Shown here piece after piece: positions 7,739-19,140 of a DNA stretch of 64,000 nucleotides. Where the stretch lies: positions 81,761-145,760 of the forward strand of contig JAABTN010000003.1 of the NCBI GenBank assembly GCA_011389895.1, in the 5' to 3' direction. A model generated the notes under the pieces. It was not told the DNA's origin and ran no database searches. It saw nothing but the letters and a program-made list of their open reading frames with translations. The DNA comes from Maritimibacter sp. (GTDB lineage: Bacteria > Pseudomonadota > Alphaproteobacteria > Rhodobacterales > Rhodobacteraceae). The position numbers and the translations under genes are program-made. Within the stretch, counting starts at the first letter, position 1. The number at the start of each line of letters is the position of its first letter.

Positions 7739-8172
7739 GCCAAAAGCGACGCCATGCGTCGGAGCGCCAGTTCATATCCTTCGACCCCAAGGCCCGCGAT
7801 CACGCCATCGGCGCGCAGCGAGACATAGGAATGCTGGCGAAACGGTTCGCGTTTGTGGACGTTCGAGATATGCACCTCGATCACAGGCCCCTCGAAGGTG
7901 TTGAGCGCATCGAGGATGGCGACCGAGGTATGGGTATAGGCGGCGGGGTTGATGATGATCCCGTCCGCCGTATCGCGGGCGCGATGCACCGTCTCGACAA
8001 TCTCGCCCTCGTGGTTCGATTGGAAAAACGCGGTGTCCAACCCGAGGGTGCCACCCAGCGCGGCACAGGCCGTTTCGACCTGTGCCAGGGTGTCGGATCC
8101 GTAGACTTCCGGCTGACGTTTGCCCAGAAGGTTCAGGTTGGGACCGTTCAGAATATGGATCGTTTTTGCCAT
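7735..8172 (-). CDS. aroQ: Type II 3-dehydroquinate dehydratase
   Basis: The 145-residue enzyme removes water from 3-dehydroquinate in the shikimate pathway, normally as a dodecamer. It shows [19 protein letters not shown] with the catalytic Arg-Tyr lid, [22 protein letters not shown], and [17 protein letters not shown] with the catalytic histidine. The ATG at 8172 gives the standard [12 protein letters not shown] start; an upstream in-frame start at 8232 would add an unsupported arginine-rich stretch. It is the first gene of an aroQ-aroE operon. Confidence 0.96.
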   Translation of the reverse strand: MAKTIHILNGPNLNLLGKRQPEVYGSDTLAQVETACAALGGTLGLDTAFFQSNHEGEIVETVHRARDTADGIIINPAAYTHTSVAILDALNTFEGPVIEVHISNVHKREPFRQHSYVSLRADGVIAGLGVEGYELALRRMASLLA

Positions 8173-8266
8173 GCGCGCCGCCCTTCGTCTGGTCGGTCGC
8201 ATAGCATGCAGGCCGGGCATCGCACAGGGCATTATGCGAAATTCCCGCCGATCCGTGGCAGATCGG

Positions 8267-9250
8267 TCAGAGCCAGCGCCCGATCGCGATGAGGGTCACG
8301 GTGGGGGTTACGTTGTCATTCCCGGTGACATCGAAGCTCTCGACATCGACCGACCCCGCGCTTTGGGCGGAAATCGTGGCGATGGCGGGGGATGCCCCGA
8401 CCACGGTGACCGAAACGGAATAGGCCGTGTTCACGAAGCTTTCGGGCAGGGTCCATGTTGTCGGCGCGCCGTTCGCGGTGGCCATGGCGGAGATCTCGCA
8501 GATGAGCGTGCCATCGGCGAATTTCGTGTAGCTGCCATTCGCGCCGCTTCCGGTTTCGATCACCGCGCTGTCGGGGCCGGGGGTTGGGGCGACCGGGCCG
8601 ACCATGGTGTCGGTGGTGACAACGCCGATCCCGGCGCCGAGCGTCAGAACCTCGTCCCAAGTCGCGCCATCCGCGCTGACCTTGATCGAGAACATGTCGT
8701 TCCCAGCCAGACCCATCTCGGCCCGCCCTGACCAGTCGGATTGAAACAGAAGCGATGCGGTTTCACCGGGGGCAGATTTGTTGATCTTGAGCTGATGGCC
8801 CGCCCCTTCATGGTTCAGAAGCGTCGCCGGGGCGCTGACCGACAGGCGGTTGGTGGCATCATGGGTGGCGTTGATGCCGACACCGTCGCGGTTGTCGAGG
8901 TCCATGTCCGCCGTGGCCGGGACCCAATCGGTGCCGTCGTGCACCATGACATCACGGGTGCCGGCCTGAGCGGCAAGCCACCCGGCGCGGGGCAGATGGA
9001 AACTCCAGGCGTTGTCGAACCAGACAGCAAGCGTGCCATCTTGGCCCGCCCAATCTCCGGTCGCCGAAACCCCGATGGCGTGGCAATCGCCGTTGTCCGG
9101 GTTTCCGGGCGGTGTCGTCGCGCCGAAACCGAGCACGGTGATTTGCGCGAGCGCGTCGAGATATTTCAACGCTTCGTTGTGCGTTACATGTTTTTGCGAT
9201 TGCGCAGGTTGTAAAAATGGAAGGGAAAGCCGGGGCGATTGCTGTGACAT
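8267..9250 (-). CDS. DUF2793 family fibre-like protein
   Basis: This 327-residue protein begins [20 protein letters not shown] followed by [14 protein letters not shown], the hallmark of DUF2793. The remainder is rich in Gly, Thr, Asn and Val with beta-strand periodicity, like phage tail or head fibres. Members in Rhodobacterales are linked to gene transfer agent head spikes (from memory). No other GTA or phage gene is nearby, so this copy is an orphan. The ATG at 9250 is preferred over 9334 because the family motif starts there. Transcription direction is away from the TetR gene. Confidence 0.75.
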   Translation of the reverse strand: MSQQSPRLSLPFLQPAQSQKHVTHNEALKYLDALAQITVLGFGATTPPGNPDNGDCHAIGVSATGDWAGQDGTLAVWFDNAWSFHLPRAGWLAAQAGTRDVMVHDGTDWVPATADMDLDNRDGVGINATHDATNRLSVSAPATLLNHEGAGHQLKINKSAPGETASLLFQSDWSGRAEMGLAGNDMFSIKVSADGATWDEVLTLGAGIGVVTTDTMVGPVAPTPGPDSAVIETGSGANGSYTKFADGTLICEISAMATANGAPTTWTLPESFVNTAYSVSVTVVGASPAIATISAQSAGSVDVESFDVTGNDNVTPTVTLIAIGRWL

Positions 9251-9480
9251 ATACGAAAATCCGCCGTTTTTGAGGGTTTCTTCTGAATTACTCCCCAAGC
9301 CTTTTTCGAAACCCCAAGGGAACAGGCTATTCATTCATAACTGGTTAACCTTTTGGTATTAAACGACTATGTCCATTTCACGCTTCGTAAAATGGTAACT
9401 GCTATATCATTGATCCTAATAAATAAATTTGGCGGGGTAAGGAAAAGCCGCCTTGTGAGATGGTCTGTTTGGTCTACTTT

Positions 9481-9496
9481 AGGAGGTGAGAGGGTG
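9481..9496 (+). promoter_or_regulatory. Strong ribosome site that sets the TetR gene start
   Basis: AGGAGGT at 9481-9487 is followed after 6 bases by an in-frame GTG (9494). This is a near-ideal arrangement and favours GTG over the later ATG at 9524, which has no comparable site. Confidence 0.65.
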
Positions 9497-10204
9497 CCTT
9501 GCACGAGAAAGAGAGCACTGGGCATGAAAGACCAACAACTGCGAAAATCGTGGAAACAGGACGCCGATGGCGTGAAGCGTGATATTCTTTCCGTCGCCAT
9601 GGCGGAATTCGCCGAATCCGGTTTGGCCGGCGCTCGTATCGACGCGATCGCTGAGAAAACCAAGACGTCGAAGCGGATGATCTATTACTATTTCGGCGAC
9701 AAGGAAGGTCTGTATATCGCGACGCTCGAAGCCATCTTCGAACGTGTCCTTCATGAAGAGGCCGAGCTTGATATCGACGGCATGATGCCCGAGCAGGCGC
9801 TGGCCAGCTTCGTGGAATTCGTGTTCGACCAGCACCGCAATAACCCCGACCTGATCCGCGTGGTGATGAACGAGAACATCCTGCATGCGAAATACATGCA
9901 GAAATCCGAGATCATCGGGTCTCAGAACGTGACCCTCACGCGCAGGCTTGAGCGGATCATTGAACGGGGACAGGCGCAGGGCGTGTTTCGCGAAGGCATC
10001 GACCCCATGTTCATCTATTGGCAGATGCAGGCGCAGGCGTTCTACAACGTGTCGAACCGCCCAAGCTTTTCGACCAAGTTCAGCCCGAAGTTCTTTGACA
10101 AGGAAGGTCAGGCCTACTTGCGGGCGGAAATGGTGGATTCGATTTTGCGGTATGTCCGGGTTTGTGATGACGACGATCGGGCCAGGGACGGCACCACGCA
10201 CTGA
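9494..10204 (+). CDS. TetR/AcrR family transcriptional regulator
   Basis: This 236-residue one-component regulator has an N-terminal TetR DNA-binding domain (about residues 20-75). The motif ARIDAIAEKTKTSKRMIYYY contains the recognition helix and is followed by FGDKEGLY. The C-terminal ligand domain is helical and unassigned. The GTG start at 9494 is supported by AGGAGGT. No clear target is adjacent: the racemase-like gene follows after 198 bases on the same strand, and the DUF2793 gene is divergent. The inducer is unknown. Confidence 0.88.
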   Translation: MPCTRKRALGMKDQQLRKSWKQDADGVKRDILSVAMAEFAESGLAGARIDAIAEKTKTSKRMIYYYFGDKEGLYIATLEAIFERVLHEEAELDIDGMMPEQALASFVEFVFDQHRNNPDLIRVVMNENILHAKYMQKSEIIGSQNVTLTRRLERIIERGQAQGVFREGIDPMFIYWQMQAQAFYNVSNRPSFSTKFSPKFFDKEGQAYLRAEMVDSILRYVRVCDDDDRARDGTTH

Positions 10205-10224
10205 AACGACCTGCCCGCCCAAGG

Positions 10225-10257
10225 TGGCTTGATCCTGGTGTGATCCAAGCCAACCTG
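10225..10257. other. Imperfect inverted repeat between the TetR gene and the racemase-like gene
   Basis: GGTGGCTTGATC and GATCCAAGCCAACC form an imperfect palindrome around a short loop. No T run follows, so an operator or mRNA hairpin is as likely as a terminator. Confidence 0.35.
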
Positions 10258-10402
10258 GTGTGGGGTATTCCCCCTGAAGATACATGTTTTGCGATCGCCG
10301 CATCGGGGTTGCCCGTGCGGTTGCGGGCCATGATACTGCGCAGAAAACAGTGGATCGTGACCGGTCGCGCATCGCCGCGTTGCGGGTTCGCAAGGAGGTC
10401 TG

Positions 10403-11122
10403 ATGCCTGACACCCGTCCTGACACCCGGCCAGAAGCGAAGGCCGCCCCCGGCGCGCCCCGCATCGCCCTGATCCACGCGCTTGAGGAATCGGTCCTGCC
10501 GATCCGCGACGCTTTCGTGCGGCTGTGGCCCGAGGCGGTGCGCGCGGATCTTCTGGATGCTTCGCTGTCGTCCGATCTGGCCGCCACCGGGACACTTGAT
10601 CAGGCGATGATCGACCGGTTCCTGACCTTGGGGCGCTATGCGGCTTCGGGCACCGGCGCGTATGATACGCGCGCCGTTTTGTTCACATGTTCGGCCTTCG
10701 GTCCCGCCATTCAGGCGGTGAAAGAGGCGTTGCCAATCCCCGTCATGCGCCCGAACGAAGCCGCGTTTGACGAGGCGCTTTCAATCGGGCCGCGCATCGC
10801 GTTGGTCGTGACATTTGCGCCCTCGCTACCTGCGCTGAGCCGGGAGTTGTCCGAGATGGCCGAGGCACGCGGCCAGAGGGTCGAAATCACGCCGGTTCTG
10901 GCCGAAGATGCCCTGCCCGCGCTCAAGTCGGGCGATGGTAGGGGGCATGACGCGGCGGTGCTGCGGGCCTGCGCATCTCTTGGCCCGCAAGACGCCGTTG
11001 TTCTGGGCCAATTCAGCCTTGCACGCGCGGCGCAGGTTCTGAGGCCCGAAATCGCCTGCCCGGTGATCACCACGCCAGACAGCGCCGTGCGCGCCCTGCG
11101 CCAAAGGGTTCTCGCCGGCTAA
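10403..11122 (+). CDS. Aspartate/glutamate-racemase-like protein lacking the second catalytic cysteine
   Basis: This 239-residue protein belongs to the Asp/Glu/hydantoin racemase superfamily. The first half carries the usual cysteine in AVLFTCSAFG (Cys96). Where the second catalytic cysteine is normally found (an LGC motif), it has VVLGQFSLA, with Gln203. A two-base racemase should therefore not work as usual. An isomerase, lyase or arylmalonate-decarboxylase-like reaction remains possible. AAGGAGG lies just upstream of the ATG. It is convergent with gyrB, with 21 bases between the stops. Confidence 0.8.
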   Translation: MPDTRPDTRPEAKAAPGAPRIALIHALEESVLPIRDAFVRLWPEAVRADLLDASLSSDLAATGTLDQAMIDRFLTLGRYAASGTGAYDTRAVLFTCSAFGPAIQAVKEALPIPVMRPNEAAFDEALSIGPRIALVVTFAPSLPALSRELSEMAEARGQRVEITPVLAEDALPALKSGDGRGHDAAVLRACASLGPQDAVVLGQFSLARAAQVLRPEIACPVITTPDSAVRALRQRVLAG

Positions 11123-11143
11123 AACGCCGGTCGTGCGTCGAGA

Positions 11144-13579
<2,436 letters not shown>

Positions 13580-13708
13580 TTAATGCTTGTTTGTAGCTTT
13601 TCCGGGCAGCAATGTCACGCGGATGACACCATATTTTGGGGTTGGACGCGGCGTTGTTCACCAAGGGCTGTTCCGGGGCAAGACCCGGTCGTCAAAAGCG
13701 GGCGCCCG

Positions 13709-14329
13709 TCAGGTGAAGGGAATGATCGCCGCCACCACGATAAGCAACAGACCGGCCGAGATATTGAGCCGCCTTAGCGCCACGGGTGATGTCAAAAGCC
13801 GCCTTAGCTTGTCGATGAAAACCGCGAAGACAATGTTGCCAAGAAGCGGAACCGCCATCGAAAGCGCAACGATGGACATGATGTCGGCCCGGGTCAAAGC
13901 GGTCAGGTCAAAAAACCCCGGCAACATGCCCATGTAGAACAGGATCGCCTTCGGATTGGCGAGGATCACAACAACACCTGCCGCGAAACCCGCCCACATG
14001 CCCGGGCGCGTCAACCGGCTGTCCGCCGCGATGCTTTGGTCAGCCTTTCGGATGATGGACCAGCCGAGCCAGAGGAAAAAACCGCTCGCCACGATCTTGA
14101 GCACCACGGTGATGCCTTCGAATTCCGTCGCGATCCATGACACGCCGAGGATGGCCAGAAGCGGCCAGAGCGCATCGCCAAAGGTCACGCCAAGCGCCAA
14201 TGGCCACGCCGCGTGAAATCCGCCCGACATCGCCCGCGCCAAAAGCGCCATCCAGACCGGACCGGGCGTCAGGAACAGGACAAACAGCGCGAAGGCATAA
14301 AGCCCCAGCTCGCCGAACCCGATTGTCAC
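13709..14329 (-). CDS. LysE/RhtB family exporter
   Basis: This 206-residue inner-membrane protein has about six hydrophobic helices and the family pattern FLTPGPVWMALLARAMSGG near the N terminus. Such proteins export amino acids or their analogues; the substrate is not determinable. It starts with GTG and overlaps the stop of the VOC gene by 4 bases (GTGA). This couples it to VOC and recF, an unusual insertion between recF and gyrB. Confidence 0.88.
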   Translation of the reverse strand: MTIGFGELGLYAFALFVLFLTPGPVWMALLARAMSGGFHAAWPLALGVTFGDALWPLLAILGVSWIATEFEGITVVLKIVASGFFLWLGWSIIRKADQSIAADSRLTRPGMWAGFAAGVVVILANPKAILFYMGMLPGFFDLTALTRADIMSIVALSMAVPLLGNIVFAVFIDKLRRLLTSPVALRRLNISAGLLLIVVAAIIPFT

Positions 14330-14742
14330 GCGATCAACCCGTCCTCATCGAGGGGCCAGAACGGGTTATGCGCAAACTCCCACAGATGACCGTCGGGATC
14401 GGCGACATAGGACGAATACCCGCCCCAATCGGTCTCGAACGGTGGGCGCACCGCCTCTGCCCCCGCCGCGACCGCCTTTGCAAACATCGCGTCCACCTCG
14501 TCGGGCGAGTTGAAAGTCTGGGCCAGCGTCGCGGCCCCTGTCTTCAGGCTTGCGACCGGGCGCCCGGTTTCGCGCGCCAGCCCATCCAGCGTGAACAGGC
14601 CGAATTTCTGGCCCTTCATCGCGTAGAACACCGTTGGTCCAAGGTCTTCTTCCAGCACCCAACCAAGCGCCTCGTAATAGGCGCGCGCCCGCGCGGGGTC
14701 ACGCACCCCGAGGGTAATCAATGTCACGCGATTCGTTTTCAT
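14326..14742 (-). CDS. VOC (glyoxalase/dioxygenase fold) family protein
   Basis: This 138-residue protein has paired beta-alpha-beta-beta-beta modules. ITLGVRDPARARAYYEALGW marks the first, and YSSYVADPDGHLWEFAHNP the second, with a DPDGH.WE metal-site end. The family covers glyoxalases, resistance proteins and dioxygenases, so the reaction is unassigned. It overlaps the recF stop by 4 bases and the lysE start by 4 bases. Confidence 0.85.
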   Translation of the reverse strand: MKTNRVTLITLGVRDPARARAYYEALGWVLEEDLGPTVFYAMKGQKFGLFTLDGLARETGRPVASLKTGAATLAQTFNSPDEVDAMFAKAVAAGAEAVRPPFETDWGGYSSYVADPDGHLWEFAHNPFWPLDEDGLIA

Positions 14743-15854
14743 GGGCTCACCTCTTCGATCCGGCTCAGGCCGGCGTCATCCGTCACTTCGATATGCATGG
14801 CCCGATCCCCGAGCTCTGTAAACAGCTCGGGCCCGGTGCCGGTCATGAAGGCTTGTGCGCCCAACGATATGATTTCGTCATAAAGCGCGGCGCGCCGCCC
14901 CGCATCGAGATGGGCCGACACCTCGTCCAGAAGCAAAATGGGCGGGGCCCCGAAATCCTGCGCCAAAGCGCGCCCATGGGCGAGGATCAGCGACACCAAA
15001 AGCGCCTTTTGCTCGCCCGTGGAACATTCACGTGCGGACATCTGTTTCTCGGCATAGACAGCGGCAAGATCGGCGCGGTGCGGCCCGGCCAATGTCCGGC
15101 CTGCCAACAGGTCGCGGGGCCGCCCCTCGGCAAAGGCCGCAGCCAATTCCGCTTCGCCTTCCGGCCCGGTTTCCGCCCCCTCGGCATGAAGAAGCTGCAA
15201 TTCGGCGGCGGGAAAGGCCGTCTCGGCCTGCATCTGCGCCCCGGTGATCAAGGCAACAGTGCGCGCCCGGTTCGCCTGTATCGCACCCCCGGCCTTGGCC
15301 ATCTGCGCTTCGAGCGCGCCGTACCAATGCGCATCGCGCTCTTGATCCTTGAGCAATCGGTTTCGCTCCCGCATCGCTTTTTCATAGGTCAGCACCGCCT
15401 GCGCATGTCCCGGCTCGAACGACATCGCCATGCGGTCAAGAAACTTCCGCCGGCCCTCGGCCCCTTCGACCCACAGCCGGTCCATCACCGGGACCAGCCA
15501 TGTCATCCGCGCGATCCGGCCCAGCGCAACCTGTGCCGCCGGTTTACCATCTATGGTGACCTGCCGTGGGGTGCCGGGTTCCGCCCATGTCTCGACCTCG
15601 TGCACCTGGTGGAGCGATGTCAGAACGCCGGTCAATTTCCATCCCAGCGCCTCGGGCCTGCGCGCCATTTCTTCTGCCGCCGCCCCGCGCAGCCCACGAC
15701 CGGGCGACATGAGGCTCACGGCCTCGAGGATATTGGTCTTGCCGGCCCCGTTGGCCCCGAAGATGGCCACCGGACGCCCATCAAGGGAAAGCGCGGCGCG
15801 CCGGTGCGACCGGAAATGGCTCAGGGTAAGGGATTGCAGGTAGAGGCCGGTCAT
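14739..15854 (-). CDS. recF: DNA replication and repair protein RecF
   Basis: This 371-residue SMC-like ATPase loads RecA at gaps with RecO and RecR. The Walker A is FGANGAGKTN near residue 36, the ABC signature is STGEQKALLV, and the Walker B is ILLLDEVSAHLD. The frame is open to 15947, but the ATG at 15854 gives the normal MTGLYLQSLTLSHFRSHR start. The extra 31 residues would be read from a repeat-like intergenic stretch. It lies 67 bases after dnaN, as in most bacteria. Confidence 0.95.
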   Translation of the reverse strand: MTGLYLQSLTLSHFRSHRRAALSLDGRPVAIFGANGAGKTNILEAVSLMSPGRGLRGAAAEEMARRPEALGWKLTGVLTSLHQVHEVETWAEPGTPRQVTIDGKPAAQVALGRIARMTWLVPVMDRLWVEGAEGRRKFLDRMAMSFEPGHAQAVLTYEKAMRERNRLLKDQERDAHWYGALEAQMAKAGGAIQANRARTVALITGAQMQAETAFPAAELQLLHAEGAETGPEGEAELAAAFAEGRPRDLLAGRTLAGPHRADLAAVYAEKQMSARECSTGEQKALLVSLILAHGRALAQDFGAPPILLLDEVSAHLDAGRRAALYDEIISLGAQAFMTGTGPELFTELGDRAMHIEVTDDAGLSRIEEVSP

Positions 15855-15900
15855 GCCCGCCCCCATTTCCGGTCTGAAAATATCCCTGCCGGAGGCAAGA
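15855..15900 (-). repeat. Possible relative of Rhodobacterales intergenic repeats upstream of recF
   Basis: Read on the minus strand, the dnaN-recF gap contains CTCCGGCAGGGATATTTTC followed by AGACCGGAAATG. It resembles the short GGGATATTTT...GAAATG elements often seen between Rhodobacterales genes (from memory), and more distantly the cores at 6.9 and 47.4 kb. Confidence 0.4.
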
Positions 15901-15921
15901 AAGTTCCTGCGCCGTCCGAGG

Positions 15922-17040
15922 TCACACGCGCATCGGCATGACGACATAGACGGCGGAGGTGTCGTTGCCTTCGCGCATCAGCGTCGGGTCGCCCGAGGAA
16001 TTGAACATGAACACCGCGTTTTCCCGGTCCACCTGGCTTGCGATTTCGAGCAGGTACTTGGCGTTGAACCCGATCTCGAGCGGCTCGTCGCCATAGGCCA
16101 CCGCAAGCTCTTCTTCGGCGGCCCCGGAATCGGGGGCATTCACCGACAGCGTCAGCTTGTCTTCAGACAGGGCGAGTTTCACGGCGCGGGAGCGTTCCGA
16201 CGACACGGTCGCGACACGGTCCACGGCTTGGGCAAACTCGCTCGCGTCCACTTCCATCTTCTTGGTGTTGCCTTGCGGAATGACCCGCGTGTAATCGGGG
16301 AAGGTGCCGTCGATGACCTTTGACGTCAGGGTGATGTCGGGCGTGGCAAAGCGCACCTTGGTTTCCGACACGCTCACCGCGACCTCGGTATCGTCGTTTT
16401 CCAGAAGCTTGCGCAGCTCTCCAACGGTTTTGCGGGGCACGATCACGCCGGGAAGGTTGTCGGCCCCGGCGGGAAGCTCGGCGTCGATCCGGGCGAGCCT
16501 GTGACCATCCGTCGCGACACAACGCAGCACCTTTCCACCCTCGGCGTCGGAGACATGCATGTAGACACCGTTGAGGTAATACCGGGTCTCTTCCGTCGAA
16601 ATCGCGAACTTCGACTTGTCGAACAGCCGGCGCAGCACCGGGGCCTTGGCCGAGAAATTCGCCGTGTATTCGGACGAGGCCATGACCGGGAAATCTTCTT
16701 TCGGCAGCGTGGCGAGCGAAAAGTTGGATCGCCCCGCTTCGACCGTCAGCCGCCCGTTCGCGCTGTCATCGGTAAGCTGGACCATCGCGCCATCGGGCAG
16801 CTTGCGCACGATCTCGTGCAACATCACCGCGCTCACGGTCGTGGCACCGGCCCGTTCGACCATCGCCGCTGTCTTGTCCACCACCTCGATATCGAGGTCG
16901 GTTGCGCGAAAGCTGACCGTGTCGCCCTCGGCCTCGATCAAGACATTGGCGAGGATCGGGATCGTGTTGCGACGCTCCACAACGGACTGCGCCTGTCCCA
17001 CGGCTTTGAGCAGCGTGGCGCGTTCAACGGAAATCTTCAT
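15922..17040 (-). CDS. dnaN: DNA polymerase III beta subunit (sliding clamp)
   Basis: The 372-residue protein forms the ring clamp that tethers DNA polymerase III. It begins MKISVERATLLKAVGQAQSV and ends PTLMREGNDTSAVYVVMPMRV in two parts (LMREGNDTSA, VYVVMPMRV), the characteristic clamp termini. Three clamp domains of about 120 residues fit the length. It follows dnaA by 105 bases and precedes recF, the classic dnaA-dnaN-recF order. Confidence 0.98.
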   Translation of the reverse strand: MKISVERATLLKAVGQAQSVVERRNTIPILANVLIEAEGDTVSFRATDLDIEVVDKTAAMVERAGATTVSAVMLHEIVRKLPDGAMVQLTDDSANGRLTVEAGRSNFSLATLPKEDFPVMASSEYTANFSAKAPVLRRLFDKSKFAISTEETRYYLNGVYMHVSDAEGGKVLRCVATDGHRLARIDAELPAGADNLPGVIVPRKTVGELRKLLENDDTEVAVSVSETKVRFATPDITLTSKVIDGTFPDYTRVIPQGNTKKMEVDASEFAQAVDRVATVSSERSRAVKLALSEDKLTLSVNAPDSGAAEEELAVAYGDEPLEIGFNAKYLLEIASQVDRENAVFMFNSSGDPTLMREGNDTSAVYVVMPMRV

Positions 17041-17145
17041 GTCCCACTCCTGACACCAATCGGGACGGTGACCATACCCGGTCCACCGCCCGTCTCAAGG
17101 TTTTTTGGCACTTTCATTTGGAATGACCCGGGGGTCAAGGACCGC

Positions 17146-18549
17146 TTAGTGTTCCAGCGCCTTGCGCAACAGGTCCATGTCCTCGGCAATCTGTTGATCC
17201 GAAGCCACGAGCTCTTCCACCCGCTTGACCGCATGCATGACCGTGGAGTGGTCGCGGCCCCCGAAGCGGCGCCCGATATCCGGATAAGACCGGGTGGTCA
17301 AATCCTTTGACAGCTTCATCGCCACCTGCCGCGGGCGGGCGATGTTGCGCAACCGTTTGGGGCCGATAAGATCGGAAAGCCGGATGCCGTAATGCTCGGC
17401 CACCTTGCGCTGGATCTCCTCGACCGTGACCTTGCGGTCCGATGCGCGCAACACGTCGGTGAGACATTCTTGCGCCCGCTCCAGCGTGATCTCGCCACCG
17501 ACAAGCGAGGCAAAGGCGAAAAGCCGCATCAACGCACCTTCCAGCACCCGCACGTTGGTGGAGATGCGGTGAGCGAGAAATTCGAGAACACCATCGGCAA
17601 TGGTAAGATCCGGGTAGGTTAGCTTGTAAGCCGCAACCTTGGACTGAAGCACACCCAACCGCAGTTCATAATCGGTCGGGTGCAGGTCCACCACCAGGCC
17701 GCATTGAAGCCGGCTCTTGATCCGTTCTTCGAGATCCTTGATCTCGCCCGGTGCGCGGTCGGCGGAAATGATGATCTGCTTGTTCTGGTCCACCAGCGCG
17801 TTGAAGGTGTGGAAAAACTCTTCCTGCGTCGAATCCTTGCCCGCGATGAATTGAACATCATCGACCATGAGAACATCGACCGAGCGGAACAGGTGTTTGA
17901 AATCCATCATCGCCTTGTCGCGCAGCGCCTGCACGAAGCGATACATGAATTGTTCGGCAGAGAGATAGACCACCCGAAGGTCCGGGTTCCGATCCTGAAT
18001 TTCCCAGGCGATGGCATGCATCAGGTGGGTTTTGCCCAAGCCCACGCCCCCGTAAAGGAACAGCGGGTTGAAGGTGACCGGGCCGCCCTCGGCAACACGG
18101 CGCGCCGCAGCGTGTGCAAGCTCGTTGGGTTTGCCCACCACGAATTTGTCGAAGGTGAACCGCTTGTCGAGCGGCGCACCGGGCAGGTCGTCGGTCGTGC
18201 CGGTCCTGGGCGTGCCCGGGCGATCATACCCGTTCACAGCGCCGTTTGCGGCCCCGTCTCCCTTGGCCGATGGGTCGGCGGACGCGGTGTGACCGGTGCC
18301 TGCACGGGCTTTCGGAACCACGAATTCCAGCCGGGAGACGGTCGCCCCCGCGCCTGACAGGTGGCGCAGAATCTGATCCCCGAAATTCCGCTCGACCCAA
18401 TTGCCCATGAAAGTCGTGGGGACGAGAAACGTCGCGACGCCGCCATCAAGGTCGGCAAATTCCAGCGGTTCGATCCAGTTGCGGTAATTGTTCTGCCCGA
18501 CCGAATGCTCCAGCTTTTCGCGAACCTGCCCCCACATGTTATCTGCCAT
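17146..18549 (-). CDS. dnaA: Chromosomal replication initiator DnaA
   Basis: The 467-residue initiator has an N-terminal DnaB-interaction domain starting ADNMWGQVREKLEHSVGQNN. A low-complexity linker covers about residues 90-150. AAA+ motifs are GGVGLGKTHLMHA (Walker A) and LMVDDVQFIAGK (Walker B). The C-terminal DNA-binding signature is GGRDHSTVMHAVKRVEEL. Of the nearby starts, the ATG at 18549 has GGGAAAAG upstream; another ATG lies at 18537. It heads the dnaA-dnaN-recF gene block. Confidence 0.98.
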   Translation of the reverse strand: MADNMWGQVREKLEHSVGQNNYRNWIEPLEFADLDGGVATFLVPTTFMGNWVERNFGDQILRHLSGAGATVSRLEFVVPKARAGTGHTASADPSAKGDGAANGAVNGYDRPGTPRTGTTDDLPGAPLDKRFTFDKFVVGKPNELAHAAARRVAEGGPVTFNPLFLYGGVGLGKTHLMHAIAWEIQDRNPDLRVVYLSAEQFMYRFVQALRDKAMMDFKHLFRSVDVLMVDDVQFIAGKDSTQEEFFHTFNALVDQNKQIIISADRAPGEIKDLEERIKSRLQCGLVVDLHPTDYELRLGVLQSKVAAYKLTYPDLTIADGVLEFLAHRISTNVRVLEGALMRLFAFASLVGGEITLERAQECLTDVLRASDRKVTVEEIQRKVAEHYGIRLSDLIGPKRLRNIARPRQVAMKLSKDLTTRSYPDIGRRFGGRDHSTVMHAVKRVEELVASDQQIAEDMDLLRKALEH

Positions 18550-19085
18550 TTCTTTTCCCAATCTTCACCGCGCAACCGCGACCCGTTTTTGGGGCCCGAT
18601 GTAGACGGACCCGACCCGACCGCATGAACGGATGCCGCCGGACTGCCATTCTCGACTGACTGGAAACAGGGAATCGCGCACGCGCCGGTCACCTGTTCAG
18701 AAACACGGCGGGCGTTACGATCGCGCAGGAGTCGCACAGGAGTGGTCCCGGTTGGTCCTTTGATGCGGCGCATACGAGAGGTCCCCACCCCCGGCACGCA
18801 CCACGTGTTCCCAAGTCAGCGATATGAATCGCATCCACAAGATACGGAGGCGGCGCTGCCTTCTTCAACTGTTCTTCGCGCTTGACTCTGATAAAGGGAA
18901 AACGAATCCGGGGCCGATGTCACAAAACCGATTTTTTCCAAGGATTCTCACCTTTGAGGCGAATCGTTCAGGACTGTTCCCCTGACGTGAACGTGGCGCT
19001 TTGGCACCACTTCCCGCATGCGGGGTGCGGACCCTATCCGAAAGGGGCATGAAGCCCGGCACATCGCACCCGGCCCATGGCACAC
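18550..19085. other. Gene-free stretch between dnaA and rpsT
   Basis: About 540 bases lie between the dnaA start and the rpsT terminator with no credible coding frame. The dnaA promoter and leader must lie here. I looked for DnaA boxes (TTATCCACA): only a poor partial match, GCATCCACA near 18831, was found, so there is no box cluster and no firm origin. No tRNA or riboswitch pattern was recognised. Confidence 0.6.
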
Positions 19086-19112
19086 AAAAAAAGCGCGGAG
19101 GGTCCCCCGCGC
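19086..19112 (-). terminator. Rho-independent terminator of rpsT
   Basis: On the minus strand, GCGCGG...CCGCGC (19112-19107 and 19098-19093) closes a GC-rich stem directly followed by seven T residues. It lies 28 bases after the rpsT stop, a textbook terminator. Confidence 0.9.
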
Positions 19113-19140
19113 CGTCTCAGACCACTTGATGGCCGGTGTT

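Noticed and set aside
10225..10257. Terminator after the TetR gene
   Set aside because: The inverted repeat is imperfect and has no T run, so it is listed only as an unassigned repeat.
18831..18840. GCATCCACA as a DnaA box
   Set aside because: Two mismatches and no companion boxes; chance level in a region of this size.
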